Shown here: in pieces, positions 33,069 through 45,969 of the stretch
Layout: each line of letters starts with the position of its first letter
Position numbering within the stretch: the first letter of the stretch is position 1
Origin: Aphelenchoides besseyi
Taxonomy: Eukaryota > Nematoda > Chromadorea > Rhabditida > Aphelenchoididae
Assembly (NCBI GenBank): GCA_024699855.1
Contig: JAMPIQ010000005.1
Location: forward strand, 62,001-126,000
DNA length: 64,000 bases
Direction of reading: 5' to 3'
Program-made: the position numbers and the translations under genes
Notes under the pieces: generated by a model
Told to the model about the DNA's origin: nothing
The model's input: the letters and a program-made list of their open reading frames with translations, nothing else
Database searches by the model: none

Positions 33069-36000
33069 TTAAAGCGCATCATATTCCAACTCTTCGGGGT
33101 TCAATCGCGGTCGTTTACTCGGCGTGTTATCATCCGAATCGGAATCACTAAGCGCAAGATCGGCATTCAGTTGACCAAACGCGTGCATTTGACTAGTAGC
33201 CAATCCATCGGCTGTTGATTCCCATATATCTTGTGTTGATTCGTCGTAATCGATTTGAGACTCATGTTCCACTTGATCAACATCCGGTCGGCTTTCTTGG
33301 TCGTCTGCTTGAGTGAAAGTGTCACGAGTTGTCTCATCAACATCGACGAATTCACCACCCTGACCGTCAACTGGAGCACAGATTCGGGATTGTAGCTCTT
33401 GAAGCTCCGTTTTTTCTTCGATCAACTTTTTAGCGCATTCAACAATTTCCTTTGCCTTTTGCGTGTACAGAGATTCAGGACCATTGTACGTCAAGCTGTT
33501 TTCATAGATCTAAATATAACTTATATAAGTTCTTTGTTCAGTTTACTAACCAAACGAATGTCAGACATGAATGCTTCAATGCTCTGATAGTCCTTGTTCT
33601 TTGCTTTCTGTTCGATTGTTCCGAGATCCATCGGATTGGAAATACGCGTGTAATACTCGGGCAGCTTCAAAGATACGATCGTCTAACAAATTCCAGCTAG
33701 TCCTTACCTTTCGACCATCAACTTTTACGTGGAAAGCCGCACTTTTCGGAACGTTTTTGCATCGCTGAACAATGTCGGTGAGGATGTACGAGAAACCGAC
33801 GAGATCATTTTCGTGAAGAAGAGGATTGATCGCCTTTTCAATATCGATCAGTCGGGATTCGTGTTCTTTGATCATGCGAAGTGCAATTTCACAAGTCTAA
33901 ACAACTCTGTTAAGAGGAAAAAACCAGAGAATCGTACCGTTTTGGCGGCCACCGTAATCGGATGAGTGATTCCGTTGTAGATCTCCGAGTTATTCACAAT
34001 CAAACTTAAATCCGCCAAGAATTGACTACGCAGCTCGTATTGATATTCGTTGATTCGATTTCGAACTTGCTGTAGATCCATGGGATTTTTGATGATTTTG
34101 TAGTAATCGGGAACAACTTTGCTGTTTACTGGCTTCATCAACGGATCTACACCAGTCACAGACTTGAGCTCGTTGAAAATGTCGAGTAGAATGCTGGACA
34201 TTGAAACGCGTGGATCGGCGCGACGACGTTGCACGTGTTTAGTCGGACCAAACAAGTAATCGGTATCGTCGACTGCAGCACGTTTTCGCCAATTAGAACC
34301 ACTACGTGAATGCCGAGCACTCGAGCTTCCAATCGTTGATGCGGGAGAAGCCATTTCGGCAGCATAAGACGAACTGGCAAAGTCCTCGATCTCAATTTCA
34401 TTATCGTAACGAGTATGTCCACTCGAATGCGGTCTCTTCTCATCTTCCAGTTGATTAACTAACTTTTGTTGATTGATATATTCAGGTGGAATACGTAATC
34501 TGAAAAGTAAACTTACAACCTCTCAACAACAAGTTCGACTCACTTTAATTCTTTTTTCTTTTGTTCTTCAACAAAGCTCATAAACTTCTTACTGATTTTG
34601 AATTTCGTGCCCTCACAAGTCAGCAGTTCGCCACTGGCCATGCTCATTTCTTCAATTGAAATGTTTGGTTCTTTACTCTAAAATCGAAGTATGTTCATTT
34701 CTCTAAGTTATCAACCAAATACCTTGCAGACGTCGGCCACCGTTTTCTCGCCCTTCTTCTTCGGATCTTTGCCATAGAGCGGACAGTTCTTGTTCGTTTT
34801 CATGTGTCCGGTTCCACCACAAGCACTGCACTTCATTTTCAACAGACTTTCTTTAATCGGTGCCGGCTTCTTCGGTACCGCATTCTTCTTCTTTGGTGGA
34901 CGACCGATTGTTGCTGTTCCTGGTAGTTTTTGTTTTTGTTCGTTTCGTTTGATTCGCCGAAGTTGATCCTGAAGCCTTCGTTTCTCCTTTCGCTTTTCCT
35001 GAAAAATAAACTCACTACTCACTTCTATCTTATTTGAACTCACTTCTTTGTATTCCTCATCCATTTGAGCATAAACTTTGATAAACTCCGGTTCTTTGCT
35101 TTCACGAATCTTCGTATACGCATCAATGACCTGTTGATTGTTGATGATTTCGACGCGTGTCGATTCACTCCCATCGGCTGCTCGAATCGTTCGATAGATT
35201 CGCAACTTCTTCACAACTCCACTCGTTGTTGGTTGAGAGGTTTGAGCGATCTCGTCTACAAATCATAATGAATTTGCTTTCTATTTGCTTGAACTTACTT
35301 TTACTTGTCCCGGCAGCAGATTTGCTGTCTTTCGATTTGGCTGTTTCGCCGTGGATCATTCGTTGTAAAGCTCGTCGTTCCTCCTCCTCGTCCTCCGCTT
35401 CAACGGCCTTCTTGTTGGCAGCAAACGAAACTTTTCCACGACCCATTTTTTGAGCGTTCTTTCCCGAATCCAACATTTTCTCCAAATTGCTCGCCATTTC
35501 TTCGTTATCCGAATCGGCATTGTCCGAACCCTCGTCGGTACTCAGTTCGTCTGTGCACGAAAGATTACGATTCTGCAACAGGAATACGCCTTGGCAGTAC
35601 TGTTTGTACTTTTCGCGCATATCATCGAAGTTGAAACGAATGTTTCCACGAGCAAAACGAGCCATTCCTTAAACACGAATTCATATTTTGATTGCAAAAT
35701 GAACAAACCGCTAAAATCAGATCGACTCTTGGCTGCTTGAGTGGAGAGCGTTCTGATCACGTCGATAATCTCCCACCTCGAGAGCAACTTGATTTCTTCT
35801 TCTCGAACTCCGTAGGATCGACAAATCTCTTTTGCTTCTTTCAACGGCAATTTGCGAAGATCAGCGTTTGTTCCCGTAACCAAACGTTTGGGCATCTGTG
35901 GTACTTCTTCTTTTTGAGCTAGAAATCTTGTGTTGAATTAAACTTGATAACTTCACCTTACCGGGTTTTGCCGAAACTCGAACATACGAAAAGCCTTGAC

Positions 36001-38852
36001 CACAACCGGTCGGATCGGCGACTCCCGTTTGATCTAAAAGACATTTGCCTTTTATTGCGGCAATATAGGCACGAGTCGTATTCCATGGAGCACATTTAAT
36101 CTGAATAGTCACTTTAAAATTATCTCTTTCACTCTGCTGTACCTCATCTTCCATTGTTATTTGATCGTCCGAATCGTCGTCGTTTTCGGGCGTAAAGAAG
36201 TATCTACAACGTTTACTCGTAGAGTTGCTTTAACACATTCAACCTACTTCTCTCCGTAGCCGGCATCTTTCAACCGTTGCTCCGACACTTGCATACTGTA
36301 TTGTGCACAACACATTTCTGGTGTTACCATACTCAAAACTTCTTCTTTGCTTGGCAAGCGAAAATCACTGCGAATGACCTTAAGTTCTTAATTACACAAA
36401 TTTTGCGTTCTGACTATTACCCAATAGTTTTGTTCAGGTCCAGCACCCAGTCTTTTAAAATCCGAACATTGCTTTAGCCTTTTACGAATCGAACTCTCGG
36501 CATATTGCGGGAATGCTTCTTTGATGTCTTCCATGCGAATGCGTCGTGGCTGATGGTCACTTTCCCAAAACAAACGATAAATAAACGCCTGAATTTAATC
36601 TATTTGATCAGCTTCAAAGCTTAAAATCACGAACCAACAAGAAGTCGCGAATGAAAACACTCGCTCGTTTAGAATTCGGACTCGGCACCTCCAGCAGCGG
36701 ACACTCTTGGCCAGCAACAAACAGAATTGGACACTCACGCAAATAGAATCTGCAATAACTTTAAAGTTTTAATGTTAAAAAGCAACTAACCCATCGGCAC
36801 TTCGAATCAAAATGAAATCTGTTTCCGGTGTTGCATGTCGATAGATCGGTGCACGGAACATGTTGTTTTCGAGTGCTTGCAAACATTGTCCGGGTTCCAG
36901 ATTGCCGAGGAAGGGCGAACTCATGGTGAAAGCGGTCTCACCAAATTCACAACTCGGTTCGGGCTCATTTTGTGTTTTCTAGAACGACAAACTCAACATT
37001 TAACACCGAAAACATACGCGTTTATAGTAATTGCGGATCTTCGACGACATTCCCGGTTGACTCAAAAACGGTGGATGTTCTTCCGAATACTAAAAACACA
37101 ATTAATTGTATTAGTCGCGTACCAGCACAGTACTTCAATCAACAACATTTTTCCATCTTTTGATGTCAAATCTCGTAAACTTCGCATATGGAAAATTTCA
37201 CCACCACCTTCGACCATTTTTTGTTGTCTTCGTTTCTCTTCGGCTTCTTCCATCTGATGCACAACATTTTTGATTGGAACCTCATGTCCGATGTAGTCTC
37301 GCATCAAGCGTTTTGTCGGTGCCATTCGATGGAAATGTCGAAGTCGATGGGCGTTCATTTGCGTTGGGAAGAAAGCACGATGAATGTTTTGAGCGGGAAT
37401 GGAATGTTGAATAGCTGCACCGCTTCCGATCGAACGTTGCACATTCTTCGGATAGTAATACTCGTCGTTCGACAAATTGAATGGATCCTTGTCAGCAACC
37501 GTCGACTCCAACTGTTCTTCTTCTTCTTGTTTCTGCCGCCTTTGAACTTGACCGAGAATCATCTTCGACTTTTTCGTGAACGCATGTTCCTGAAGTTCAA
37601 TTAAGTTTCATTGATTATCTTCGTTTTACCTTTCGATCCGACTGTTTGTTCCCATCGTCTCGATTCCGATCATCGCCGGGAATATCTTCGGGCATTCCAA
37701 AGATTCGAGGATCTTCGTCATACTCGACGGTCAAGATCTTCGGCTCTAAACAACTCGAATGTTTAAATAAATAATTTTTTGCTAAGTACGAGGAATTGCT
37801 GGCATATCATCGGGATCGTAGATCACATCGTCTTCCCATCTCGTACTTTCCAAATCGTAATTTCCGACCGGAAAAATAGAATGAGTAGCGGATGGTCCTC
37901 GTATATGATTATCTAAATGTAAACTTCGAAGAAAATTCGTGATTACAAATGATAACCATGAGTGAAGGCTGCTCGATACGATTCGTATGTTCGCGTCTGT
38001 TGAGTTGAGGTCCAGCCACATTTCGGTTCTTGACCTTTGTTTAAAGCTTCAATAAACTAAATCAGCAATTTTCATTTTTGCCAAAACAAAACTCTAAAAC
38101 CTGTGGTTTGATTTGCGTGTCGTCGTAGATTACGTCATCTTCCCAAGGCAACAGATTCACGGGTAAAAGATCCTCTTCCGAGGGCTCTTTCGTAACCAGC
38201 GCTTTCTTTGATAACAACGGAATCTTAACAGCGAGGTAAGCAAATAAAAATTCATTGATTACCTTATTCGGTTTCGTTACTCGAAATCCGTAGTCGAAAC
38301 GTTTCGGATTTTCAGTGAGACCCATTCGATCGTACCAAATTTGAGCAGGACCAAAACGCCATGGTGGAGGTTCTTCGTCTTCTTCCGTCTGTGGATTCCG
38401 AAGGGCTTCGAGTTCAGCTTCAGAAGCGAGAAGAAAATCCTAAACACCATCTAGATACTCATTTCCAGCCTCAACCAACCATTTGATCTTGTGCACAGTC
38501 GATACGCCGTGGAAGCTCTCCAAGACTCAATTCCAAAGTTGTCTTTTTCTCTGCTTCAGGTTGTGGTGGAACCTTTTTGAAGAAGGTTCGTGATGGCCAC
38601 CAAATCATGTTCTGTCGAAGAGTCTTCGGATGAACGCCGAATAGCGTCGAAACTCGCAGGACTTCACCGGGCTTGAAAGACGGAAAATACAATCTAAACT
38701 GAACGATCAAATCTCGTAAAATTGGTTTTTTCGTACGTCGGATCAACATCTTGATACTCCGGCCCCACGATCCAAGCCAACGGTCGATCCACCATCGCCT
38801 CTTGTGCTTCTTCAGTTTTCATCGATTCGTCGTTCGGTTTCACTTCATTCAT
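33069..38852 (-). CDS. TAF1: Transcription initiation factor TFIID subunit 1 (TAF1)
   Basis: TAF1 is the large TFIID scaffold that contacts TBP, TAF7 and promoter DNA. About 1,500-1,600 residues in some twenty short exons. Landmarks from the N-terminus: [20 protein letters not shown] (human LFPEFRPGKVLRFLRLFGP), [13 protein letters not shown] and a second [35 protein letters not shown], the DUF3591 region with [20 protein letters not shown] and RKRLK, then [19 protein letters not shown] and [15 protein letters not shown], and [14 protein letters not shown]. The zinc knuckle is [19 protein letters not shown]. Two bromodomains follow: [20 protein letters not shown] near 34,100 and a second with RIGNPMDL and [10 protein letters not shown] near 33,500. 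An acidic tail ends at TAA 33071-33069. The start at 38852 is the first ATG in the conserved frame ([10 protein letters not shown]); an upstream exon is possible. Confidence 0.95.
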
Positions 38853-39267
38853 ATCTACATCTACATAAACACCGCCAAACAATTCCGAGCGTCGAATGCC
38901 GAAATTTCTAAACCACAAAACAACACAAGACCCGAACGAAGAACACACGACCACCGTGAATGGTCAAATCAGAAACATGTTTAATCGAAGATTGGGCGGT
39001 TGATTGACCGACATCATCTTGTCATTAAGACACTTCTTTGAACAAAAATGAGTTGAGAACCGAAAACTACGATATTTATTCCACTATTTAGTTTACATTT
39101 TCGACTGTAAATCTACAGTTGTTCGTAAATGGCTCGATACGTGAATACGATTGTTGATGTGATTAAACTGCGCATTTATGCGCTTACAAAGTTGCCAAAA
39201 TTTTTGGCATACAACTCTCGTAACAACGTCGGTTAACATTCGAGTGGCCGATTACACGGCGATGATC
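38853..39267. other. TAF1 upstream region / Regnase 3' flank
   Basis: About 415 bases. The TAF1 frame stays open for about 30 codons upstream of the chosen ATG (RNFGIRRSELFGGVYVDVD), after a possible acceptor near 38,910, so part of this may be a TAF1 exon. Otherwise no gene is seen. Confidence 0.4.
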
Positions 39268-41505
39268 TCAATTCTCGAATCCACTTTGGTAGGCGAGAAT
39301 TCGTTGACATAAACGTTGTGCGTTGGTTTCGTTCGGATGAGCGTTCAGTACGGCGACAACAGAGGAAACGGGGAAAATCTGACAGAGATTGTGTTTTATA
39401 CGTTCACGTTGTTCCACGACGCTCATCATAGGGTTTGAACTGAAAGAACCATTCAGTTGATTAGACAGAAGTTTCGTACTTTTGCATAAAGTTTTCTGGC
39501 GGTTGTGTCGAACAATCACTCCAAACAGATTTGTGCGGAGCAAAAACATCGTTATTCCAATGATTGACGTCGGGAGTCGCTTGATTAAGAGTCAAAGTGG
39601 AATGCGTACGATGTTCGCCAATTGTCGGCCATTCAGACATTAATGTCATGGAATGGTGAATTGAGGAGTCCATGACGTTGTTGCAAACGTTCAACGGCGC
39701 AGAGGTATGTCGATTGAGTTGGGGATGTTGTGGAGAAACAGGTGAATTGAATGTCATTGGTACAGGAAGCAACAAATCCGGCTGTTGTGACGGTAGATAC
39801 TGATGATTGGAATGCTAAAGAACAACTGTTAGTGTTGAACTGACGACTATACACACTTGAATTGCATTGTTTAAAGCGGCGGTTGCACTGTGAGTTCGAG
39901 TAATCTTCCCGTGTATATCCCCGTAATTCATGTTTTGATTGGCGTTGTTTAGAACGTGACGCAGTTGCGGTACATCACCAATCGATGCTCCTAAACAAAA
40001 CAAAGTGCTATTGACTTTCAGTTTGCCTAAAATCTTACGAGCAGAAAGTGTTTGCTTGTGACCATTCTGATGCATCAAACGTTCAGTTACACTCAAATGT
40101 TGTCCATTCCTTTCGGGATGCAGATATTTACACTTGTTACCGTATCTGAATATTTACAGGTATTGCAGCAATTCTACTGCCTGTTCTTACGTGCACTTTC
40201 GAGCATACGGGCATATTTGTAAGCCAAAATGAGGACGAATTTCCAGGAATCTGTCGAGTTTTGGTCCATGCCTTCCTAATGGATCCTCAGGTGGAACAAA
40301 TCTAAAAAAAGACATTACATGTCGAAAAAATGTGTTACTCACTTTCCATCAACAAATGAATACATTAACAGTCGCTGAGCAATCATTGTCTTATATTCCG
40401 GATGGTCTCGAATTGAATCACGAAATTCGTCATTACTCACAATCACCTAAAGTTCACTTGACAACGATAAGTTTTGCACAAAGACAACTCACTGCTTCCT
40501 TGTCAAAAGCCGTAGAGAGTACGTAGCTAAATAAGAAGTCTAAATCGCACAATAGATTTCAACCTACCGATCATCGTGGCAGACCATTCGTCGACCGTTG
40601 ATGCGACGTGATGGAGTCCAAATTAGGATCCCTTCGTTCTCCAATTCAAACAGCAAGTGCTAAAAGCGCGTGAAGATCAACCCACACACTTTCGCTACTA
40701 ACTTGGTCGGTAATCGGAGTATCCGGTCGTGGAGTTTCTTGATAGAATTTTGGAACAAAAACGAAAATTTCCGTGTGACCACGTCGTAAAAAAAAGTTTA
40801 CACACTCGCGAATACCACTGCACGAGAAGGTCGTTTTGCGTCCATGACTTAAATACAAAACCAATTCATCGGTTATAGTAGTTCTTACGTCATAGCAATG
40901 TTTGATCCATCAATAACAATCGGTCGAAGTTTTCGTTCGGTCAAAGTTGTTGTCGAAGTGGAGCTTAGCGTGACTGTCGGAGTGATTTTCGTTGAATTCC
41001 CACACTTATTGTTCGTTTTGTTCTTTGACTTCTTACCCAATTTGATCAGCTCACACAGAACACCGTCCTAAATTGAAGAGAACTCAAACAAAATTAGTTG
41101 ATTGCAACACACTTGTTCAGCATTGGGTCCCAATTTGTCCAAAGCAATTTGCAAATGCTCTTCACTGTAGCCGAGCTTCGCGGCAAATTCTCTTAACGAC
41201 GAGTCTGACAGCTCTTCAGTACCGGAAATTTCACAGTGAGTGGCGAGATCAATTGTGGTTTGATCAATCAGTTGAGTACTGTCCGACGGTTCTCGTGATA
41301 AAACTTCGTGTTCACTCGAATAACAGGAATCAGAATAACTGCTGTCCAAAGGTTCAATCCTCGATCCCGCACTCAATAGCGACGAATTGACAGAACTGGT
41401 GGCAAAAAGTAGAGGATGTGCGGTCGAGTGGTTACTGTTCTGATTGGATTGTAGTGTTCCGGCTCGTCGTAGAGGCTCGTGTCGTTGTCTGTTAGATGCG
41501 GGCAT
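39268..41505 (-). CDS. ZC3H12A: Regnase family endoribonuclease (ZC3H12 / REGE-1)
   Basis: Regnase degrades target mRNAs by cutting 3' UTR stem-loops. All family modules are present in order. A Ser-rich N-terminus precedes the UBA-like segment [20 protein letters not shown] and ALDKLGP (human MEFFRKLGYSSTEVHSVLQKLG). The PIN/NYN nuclease domain starts [15 protein letters not shown], with the catalytic Asp in the IDGSN motif, then [55 protein letters not shown] and [11 protein letters not shown]. The CCCH finger is [17 protein letters not shown] (C-x5-C-x5-C-x3-H). A Pro/Ser/Thr/Asn-rich linker leads to the conserved C-terminal helix [20 protein letters not shown] and [14 protein letters not shown]. 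About 580 residues, close to human. The start is the first in-frame ATG; longer 5' coding is possible. Confidence 0.94.
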
Positions 41506-42182
41506 CGATGACAACCACTGAATACGGAGTTTTAATTTAAGTTCGGAAGTTTTAAGACAAAAAAGGCGAAAGCGGAAGAGAGGCAAACGATTGAACGAGC
41601 CGGACGTCAGTTTTTGGCTTATCAGTTAGAGATAGTAGTGAGAGTTAACCTTAACGCACGTCTGGCTGAATCAAATGACGCTCACCGAAACGCCCGAATG
41701 GCCAATTCAAATCGAATAGTTGACGTTTTTTCAATGACGAGCAACAAGCGACGACGTGATATGTTTAGAGAGCGTCGTTTAACTCGAGTTCTCGATTGAC
41801 CATCGATGCGCGTCAACAATCACCTCCGTTAATGCGCTCCACCTCAACGCGCAAACAAAAAAAACAGAAACGTGAAAACTCGTTTGTCTGCAATTGTGAA
41901 TAGCGTGCAGAAGAACGTGGTCGTTTAACAGTCGTTTGGTTAAGAAATAGGTCGCAGTATTTTCGCTTGTCCCGATGATTTCCGCGGATTTTCATTAATC
42001 TTCGTGGATTCGACGATTACAAACAGGAAACGGATTATGGCAACCTTTTTGGCGTAATCTCCACTTTCGGCTGCCCACGATTCATAACGTGCCAAAAATT
42101 TGCCGCTAACCTCCAGAACACTATAACCGACAGTTTATTGAAAGCCGAACATAAACACTACGGTAATAGAAGTCCTATGCTT
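41506..42182. other. Intergenic between Regnase and AFG1
   Basis: About 680 bases between two minus-strand genes. A plus-strand frame of 61 codons (41614-41799) has no support. No other feature is seen. Confidence 0.4.
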
Positions 42183-43899
42183 TTACACGACTTTTGCTCG
42201 TTCCCAATAGTTAGCCGTACGCATTTCGTTGAGTCGAGAAACAGTTCGATTGAATGCGAAAACCTCTTCGGCTCCACTGAAGACATTTGCTTCTAAGGCT
42301 TCCTACAAATGTTGTTAATTTTAAAGGGATTTAGAGCTTACATCTTCGGCATGAACTTGTAAATCGTCCATGAGAATGCGCTGACTATCACTCAGTGTTG
42401 CGTCCTGATCGACTTCAAACAAATGGTCAATGTCGACAGCTGCACTGCACGATATGCGAATTTTGTGGTCGTACAACGTGTCAATGAGTGTAATGAAACG
42501 TCGAGCAGCGGACAAATTGGATTTTGTTAGCACCGGTATATCACGAATGAGTACCCAATGAAAGACCCTAAAAACCAAATTTACGCTTTTCGAAGTTAAT
42601 ATACCGAGCTATTGTCAAGTAATCTGTAGCACCAAGAGGTCGATTGCACAACTAAAAGATCAACAATACAACAAGGGTATTTGAGCTTACTTCATCAAAA
42701 GTAATGTCAAGAATACGTCCACAACACTTGTGGAACGTTAATGTACGTCCGAGAATATTAATCGTTTTGGATCGCACGGCTAAAAGTAAATTCAATAAGC
42801 ACAAAAGATTTGCACGCTTACTATCATTTTGTCCAGCTACTAATCGTTTGAATAGCGAATCTAATGTTTGATTACCGTTCTCTTCGATCAAAACATAACT
42901 TGGAACATTTGATAGTTTCCCTTCCTGCAACGATCAACGAAAACTTCCCAACATTCCATTACACTCACCAGTCTGTAGTCTTTACCCGATTCCAAGCTGA
43001 TCGACACGCATTTTTGTTTCAGAACTTCAATAAAAGGCACGAACTGATGGCGTTGTAAACCGTTTTTGTACAATTGATCCGGTGCTCTATTCGACGTGCA
43101 AACAACCACCAAACCCAATTCAAAAAGTTCTCCGAATAAACGTTTCATAATCATCGCATCTAAATGAACGCTCAAATCTCATCCTCCGCTATTGGATTCA
43201 CCTGCAATGTCGGTGACTTGGAATTCGTCAAAACATAAGAGTTTAGCGTCTTTGACAATCGACTGAGCAATCTCGTGTACATGATCAATAGCTTCACGAT
43301 TAAAAACATTCAGCGGATTTGGACGTTGCAGTTTTAGTTCATGTAACTCTGTTTCCTCATGATTCCAAGCTCACAAAATGCGAACCTACTCTTGTGAAAG
43401 TGCTGCATGAACTGATGAAAATGAACACGTTCTTTCAGTTTGATGTTCGTACAATCGAAGAATAAGTCTGCGAGCATTGTTTTGCCACCACCAGAAATCG
43501 TAAAATCAATAGTTGGATTACAGTCAACTACATACCAACAGTCCCAAAGATGTAAACTCCACGAGGAGCATTTTCAACGTGTTTCATTGTTGTGCCGAGA
43601 AATTTCGAAAGAATCGAAGTCGATGGCTGAGTGATTGTCTTCTTCGCGTATTCTTCTACCTCGCCTTTTAGTCGATCCAACTCATGAATAACTTTGATCT
43701 GTAGATTCTTAACGAACAAAAATTAAAGCTGAATACTCACCTGGTGCTTGTCTCCCGCTTGTAGTGTGCCATTTTGGACCAACTCGTCGTATTTGTCCCG
43801 AACGCTAATGAATCGATTGACTGAAATATCAATTTTTCTCGAGAATATTTCGAACTTACTTTTCAAAACTGACGAGTTAGCCCGCAATCTCAAAATCAT
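42183..43899 (-). CDS. AFG1L: AFG1-like mitochondrial AAA+ ATPase (AFG1L / LACE1)
   Basis: AFG1L is a mitochondrial ATPase linked to degradation of respiratory-chain subunits. The ATG at 43899 gives [13 protein letters not shown], a plausible targeting peptide, spliced to [16 protein letters not shown]. Motifs in order: [10 protein letters not shown], the Walker A GTVGGGKT (split by an unusual intron), [13 protein letters not shown], the Walker [38 protein letters not shown], then [60 protein letters not shown] and the C-terminus [16 protein letters not shown]. These match human LACE1 closely. About 410 residues against 481. Its ATG lies 116 bases from that of the divergent YccV-like gene. 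Confidence 0.93.
43492..43535 (-). other. AFG1 intron with TG instead of AG acceptor
   Basis: The Walker A codons for GTVG and GGKT are separated by 44 bases that start GTATGT and end TTTCTG. Reading through gives a TAG after two codons. Splicing at this TG restores GGG ACT GTT GGT GGT GGC AAA ACA exactly. The next AG downstream would delete the GKT. Every other intron I joined in this window ends in AG. Confidence 0.6.
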
Positions 43900-44015
43900 T
43901 TAGATTATAGCATTCGACTAAAACACTGAAACGACTTCTATTTCAGATGTTGCTTTAAGCCAACGCCAATCGTTTCGCTTAATTCGTCGAGTCAGTTGAT
44001 TAATAGAAATGTAAA

Positions 44016-44776
44016 ATGGTCGAATATGTTGCCTATTTGACTTTTCTGGTTATCTTCATTTCTCTTCCACTTCAATTCTACTTGTCACCGCAATCTAACG
44101 GCGAACTCAAATACTATCTAACTCAGTTGGTTTATGTAACGTTTTTCTGTCTTTTAACTTTTGTTTAGATTTGTTGACAACATTCGAAACAACGAGATTT
44201 TCGGGAGTGTGTTGAGGAACTCGGTGGATGAGCAAATCGACGATACGTTGGGCGAAGATCAATACAACGAGTTGTTGTCCGATGCGTTGAAAGAAGATGG
44301 ATTGTCGTTGGCTGATGATCATTTCGCGAGTTCTACAGATCCGCGTGATCCAAAACCGCCGTTTGTCAAGTACTCAGTTGGACAGGTTTTCAAACACACA
44401 GTAAGCAATCTTCTCTTATCGAACATGTTTTCGGTCTTCAGATGAACGACTATAGAGCCGTGATAGTTGGATGGGATGAAAAAGCCAAAGCACCGGATGT
44501 GTGGTTTCAGGAACAAAACGGCAAAAAGGTTTGCAGTCACCATTGTGATTTGTAAGCTTTGAGTTACAGGGAGCGAATGACAGACCTCACTATCTTGCTC
44601 TGATCGATTCGCGAGATCGTCATATTCCTCAGATGGGTTATGTTGCTGAGGAGAACATAAACATTGTCGAAGGACAATCAATCATTCATCCGCTCATTCA
44701 GAAGTATTTCGAACGTTTCAATGGCAGAAATTACGATGTACGTCCGTTTCTCAGGGAAATTTACCCATTTGGTTGA
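44016..44776 (+). CDS. YccV/HspQ-like domain protein with N-terminal membrane anchor
   Basis: About 220 residues. Residues 1-25 are a hydrophobic signal or anchor (VEYVAYLTFLVIFISLPLQF). After an acidic helical linker (SVDEQIDDTLGEDQYNELLS), residues about 115-200 form the hemimethylated-DNA-binding/YccV/HspQ-like domain: VKYSVGQVFKHTMNDYRAVI, VGWDEKAKAPDVW, RPHYLALIDSRD and GYVAEENINIV, matching the FxvGqvv.H..y.yrGvi.gwD and P.Yhvlv.d layout. In bacteria this domain (HspQ) affects protease targeting; in animals it also occurs in FBXO21. The N-terminal anchor implies a secretory-pathway or membrane location and makes DNA binding unlikely. It is divergent from AFG1. Confidence 0.85.
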
Positions 44777-45011
44777 ACCGAAAATGTTTCTTCTACGCAT
44801 TTGTTCCGGTTGTTATATTGACGGGTTGTTCGATTTATTAATTGTGCCTTTAAATTTTCGATTAGAAATGTGCAATATGCTTGTAGTGTTATAATAAAAA
44901 TTTTGCATTCACTTGTTTTTCTCATATAAACTGATCAGACTGAAAAACGCGATAAGAAGCAGAAAGCAAGTTCTCTTTGCTGGTGCATATAGAAAACGCC
45001 AGGACAGAAGA

Positions 45012-45969
45012 ATGCAAGTGGTTTTCATATTTGTGTCGTTTTTGTTCACTTCATATCAACTTGTCTTTGCTCACAACTCATCAGAATGCACGGGCAGATG
45101 TTTGGAGCTGAATTCTTGTGGCCATTGGCTCGAATTAAACGAACCGAAGAGCGGTCTTTACGATGTAAGTTCAAGTGATAATCACAAAAACCCTATGGTT
45201 TTCAGTTACATAAAAGTCATTTGAACTTCACGTGCAGTTTTCTTTCGTTGCCCACCACAGTAAACGTTCACTGGAAGTTTAAACCGAAAGGCGAATCCCA
45301 TTGGCAACATGCTCCGTGTAAAAGACATCAAGAACACACGTGCAATGCAACGTTGCTCGGAGAACATCGAACTCTTTCCAGATGCACGGGTAAAGTTCAG
45401 ACAAACTCGAGTGGTTCCTACAGATGTGAAGCGAAATTTGATGATGAACTGGTTTACGGGTAAATCAACTTTTATAGTAACATTTGATCCGAATTCAGAA
45501 GCGAGAATATAGTGGAGATTCTCGGATTAAGCGTTCTCGAAGTGGTCGAGAAGCGTTTTGTTAAGAATCAACCAAGTTATATTGAAGTGGAGGTATGTGA
45601 TGAAAAGTTTATTCTCAAGATTCAGTTTCTCAGCTTTGTGCAAACCCTCAACCAATTCTCTTCTTCATTAACGACGACCTAATCTTGCAACCAGGAGAAT
45701 CGTCAACCAACCACGCCGCTTCACCGCTAAGCAAGGCTTTAAAACCGCTGAACAAGACCACTGGAGTTCATGGTTGGGATCTTGCTTGTTATCGAAGTCG
45801 TCTACTAATCAGTTCTTTTGGCGACGAAGATCGTTACTGGCGAGCACAAGCTCTTTCAGCCGATTACTCAAAGACCATAGAGTTGGCTCAAAGCAGCTCA
45901 TCAAACTCCCAAATCTTCAGTCCACTTCTATTCAATCTCTTGGCGTCTTTAATGTTCACTTTTCAATAA
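45012..45969 (+). CDS. Secreted immunoglobulin-domain protein, probably GPI-anchored
   Basis: About 275 residues. The start at 45012 opens a signal peptide (VVFIFVSFLFTSYQLVFA). A short Cys-rich part (ECTGRCLELNSCGHWLEL) precedes an Ig-like domain, LNFTCSFLSLP, VNVHWKFKPKGE and then the closing SSGSYRCEAKFDDELVYG, where the second Cys sits in a Y-x-C motif. Sequons are frequent (HNSS, NFT, CNAT, TNSS, LNKT). A second part after ENIVEILGLSVLEVVE has two Cys and might be a diverged second Ig domain. The end SSSSNSQIFSPLLFNLLASL plus a short hydrophobic tail with no cytoplasmic part is typical of a GPI-anchor signal. One intron needs an acceptor at CAGAAG|CGAG. The partner is unknown. Confidence 0.78.

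Noticed and set aside
41614..41799. 61-codon plus-strand frame between Regnase and AFG1
   Set aside because: Arg/Asn-rich with no similarity; sits in the Regnase upstream region and reads as chance.
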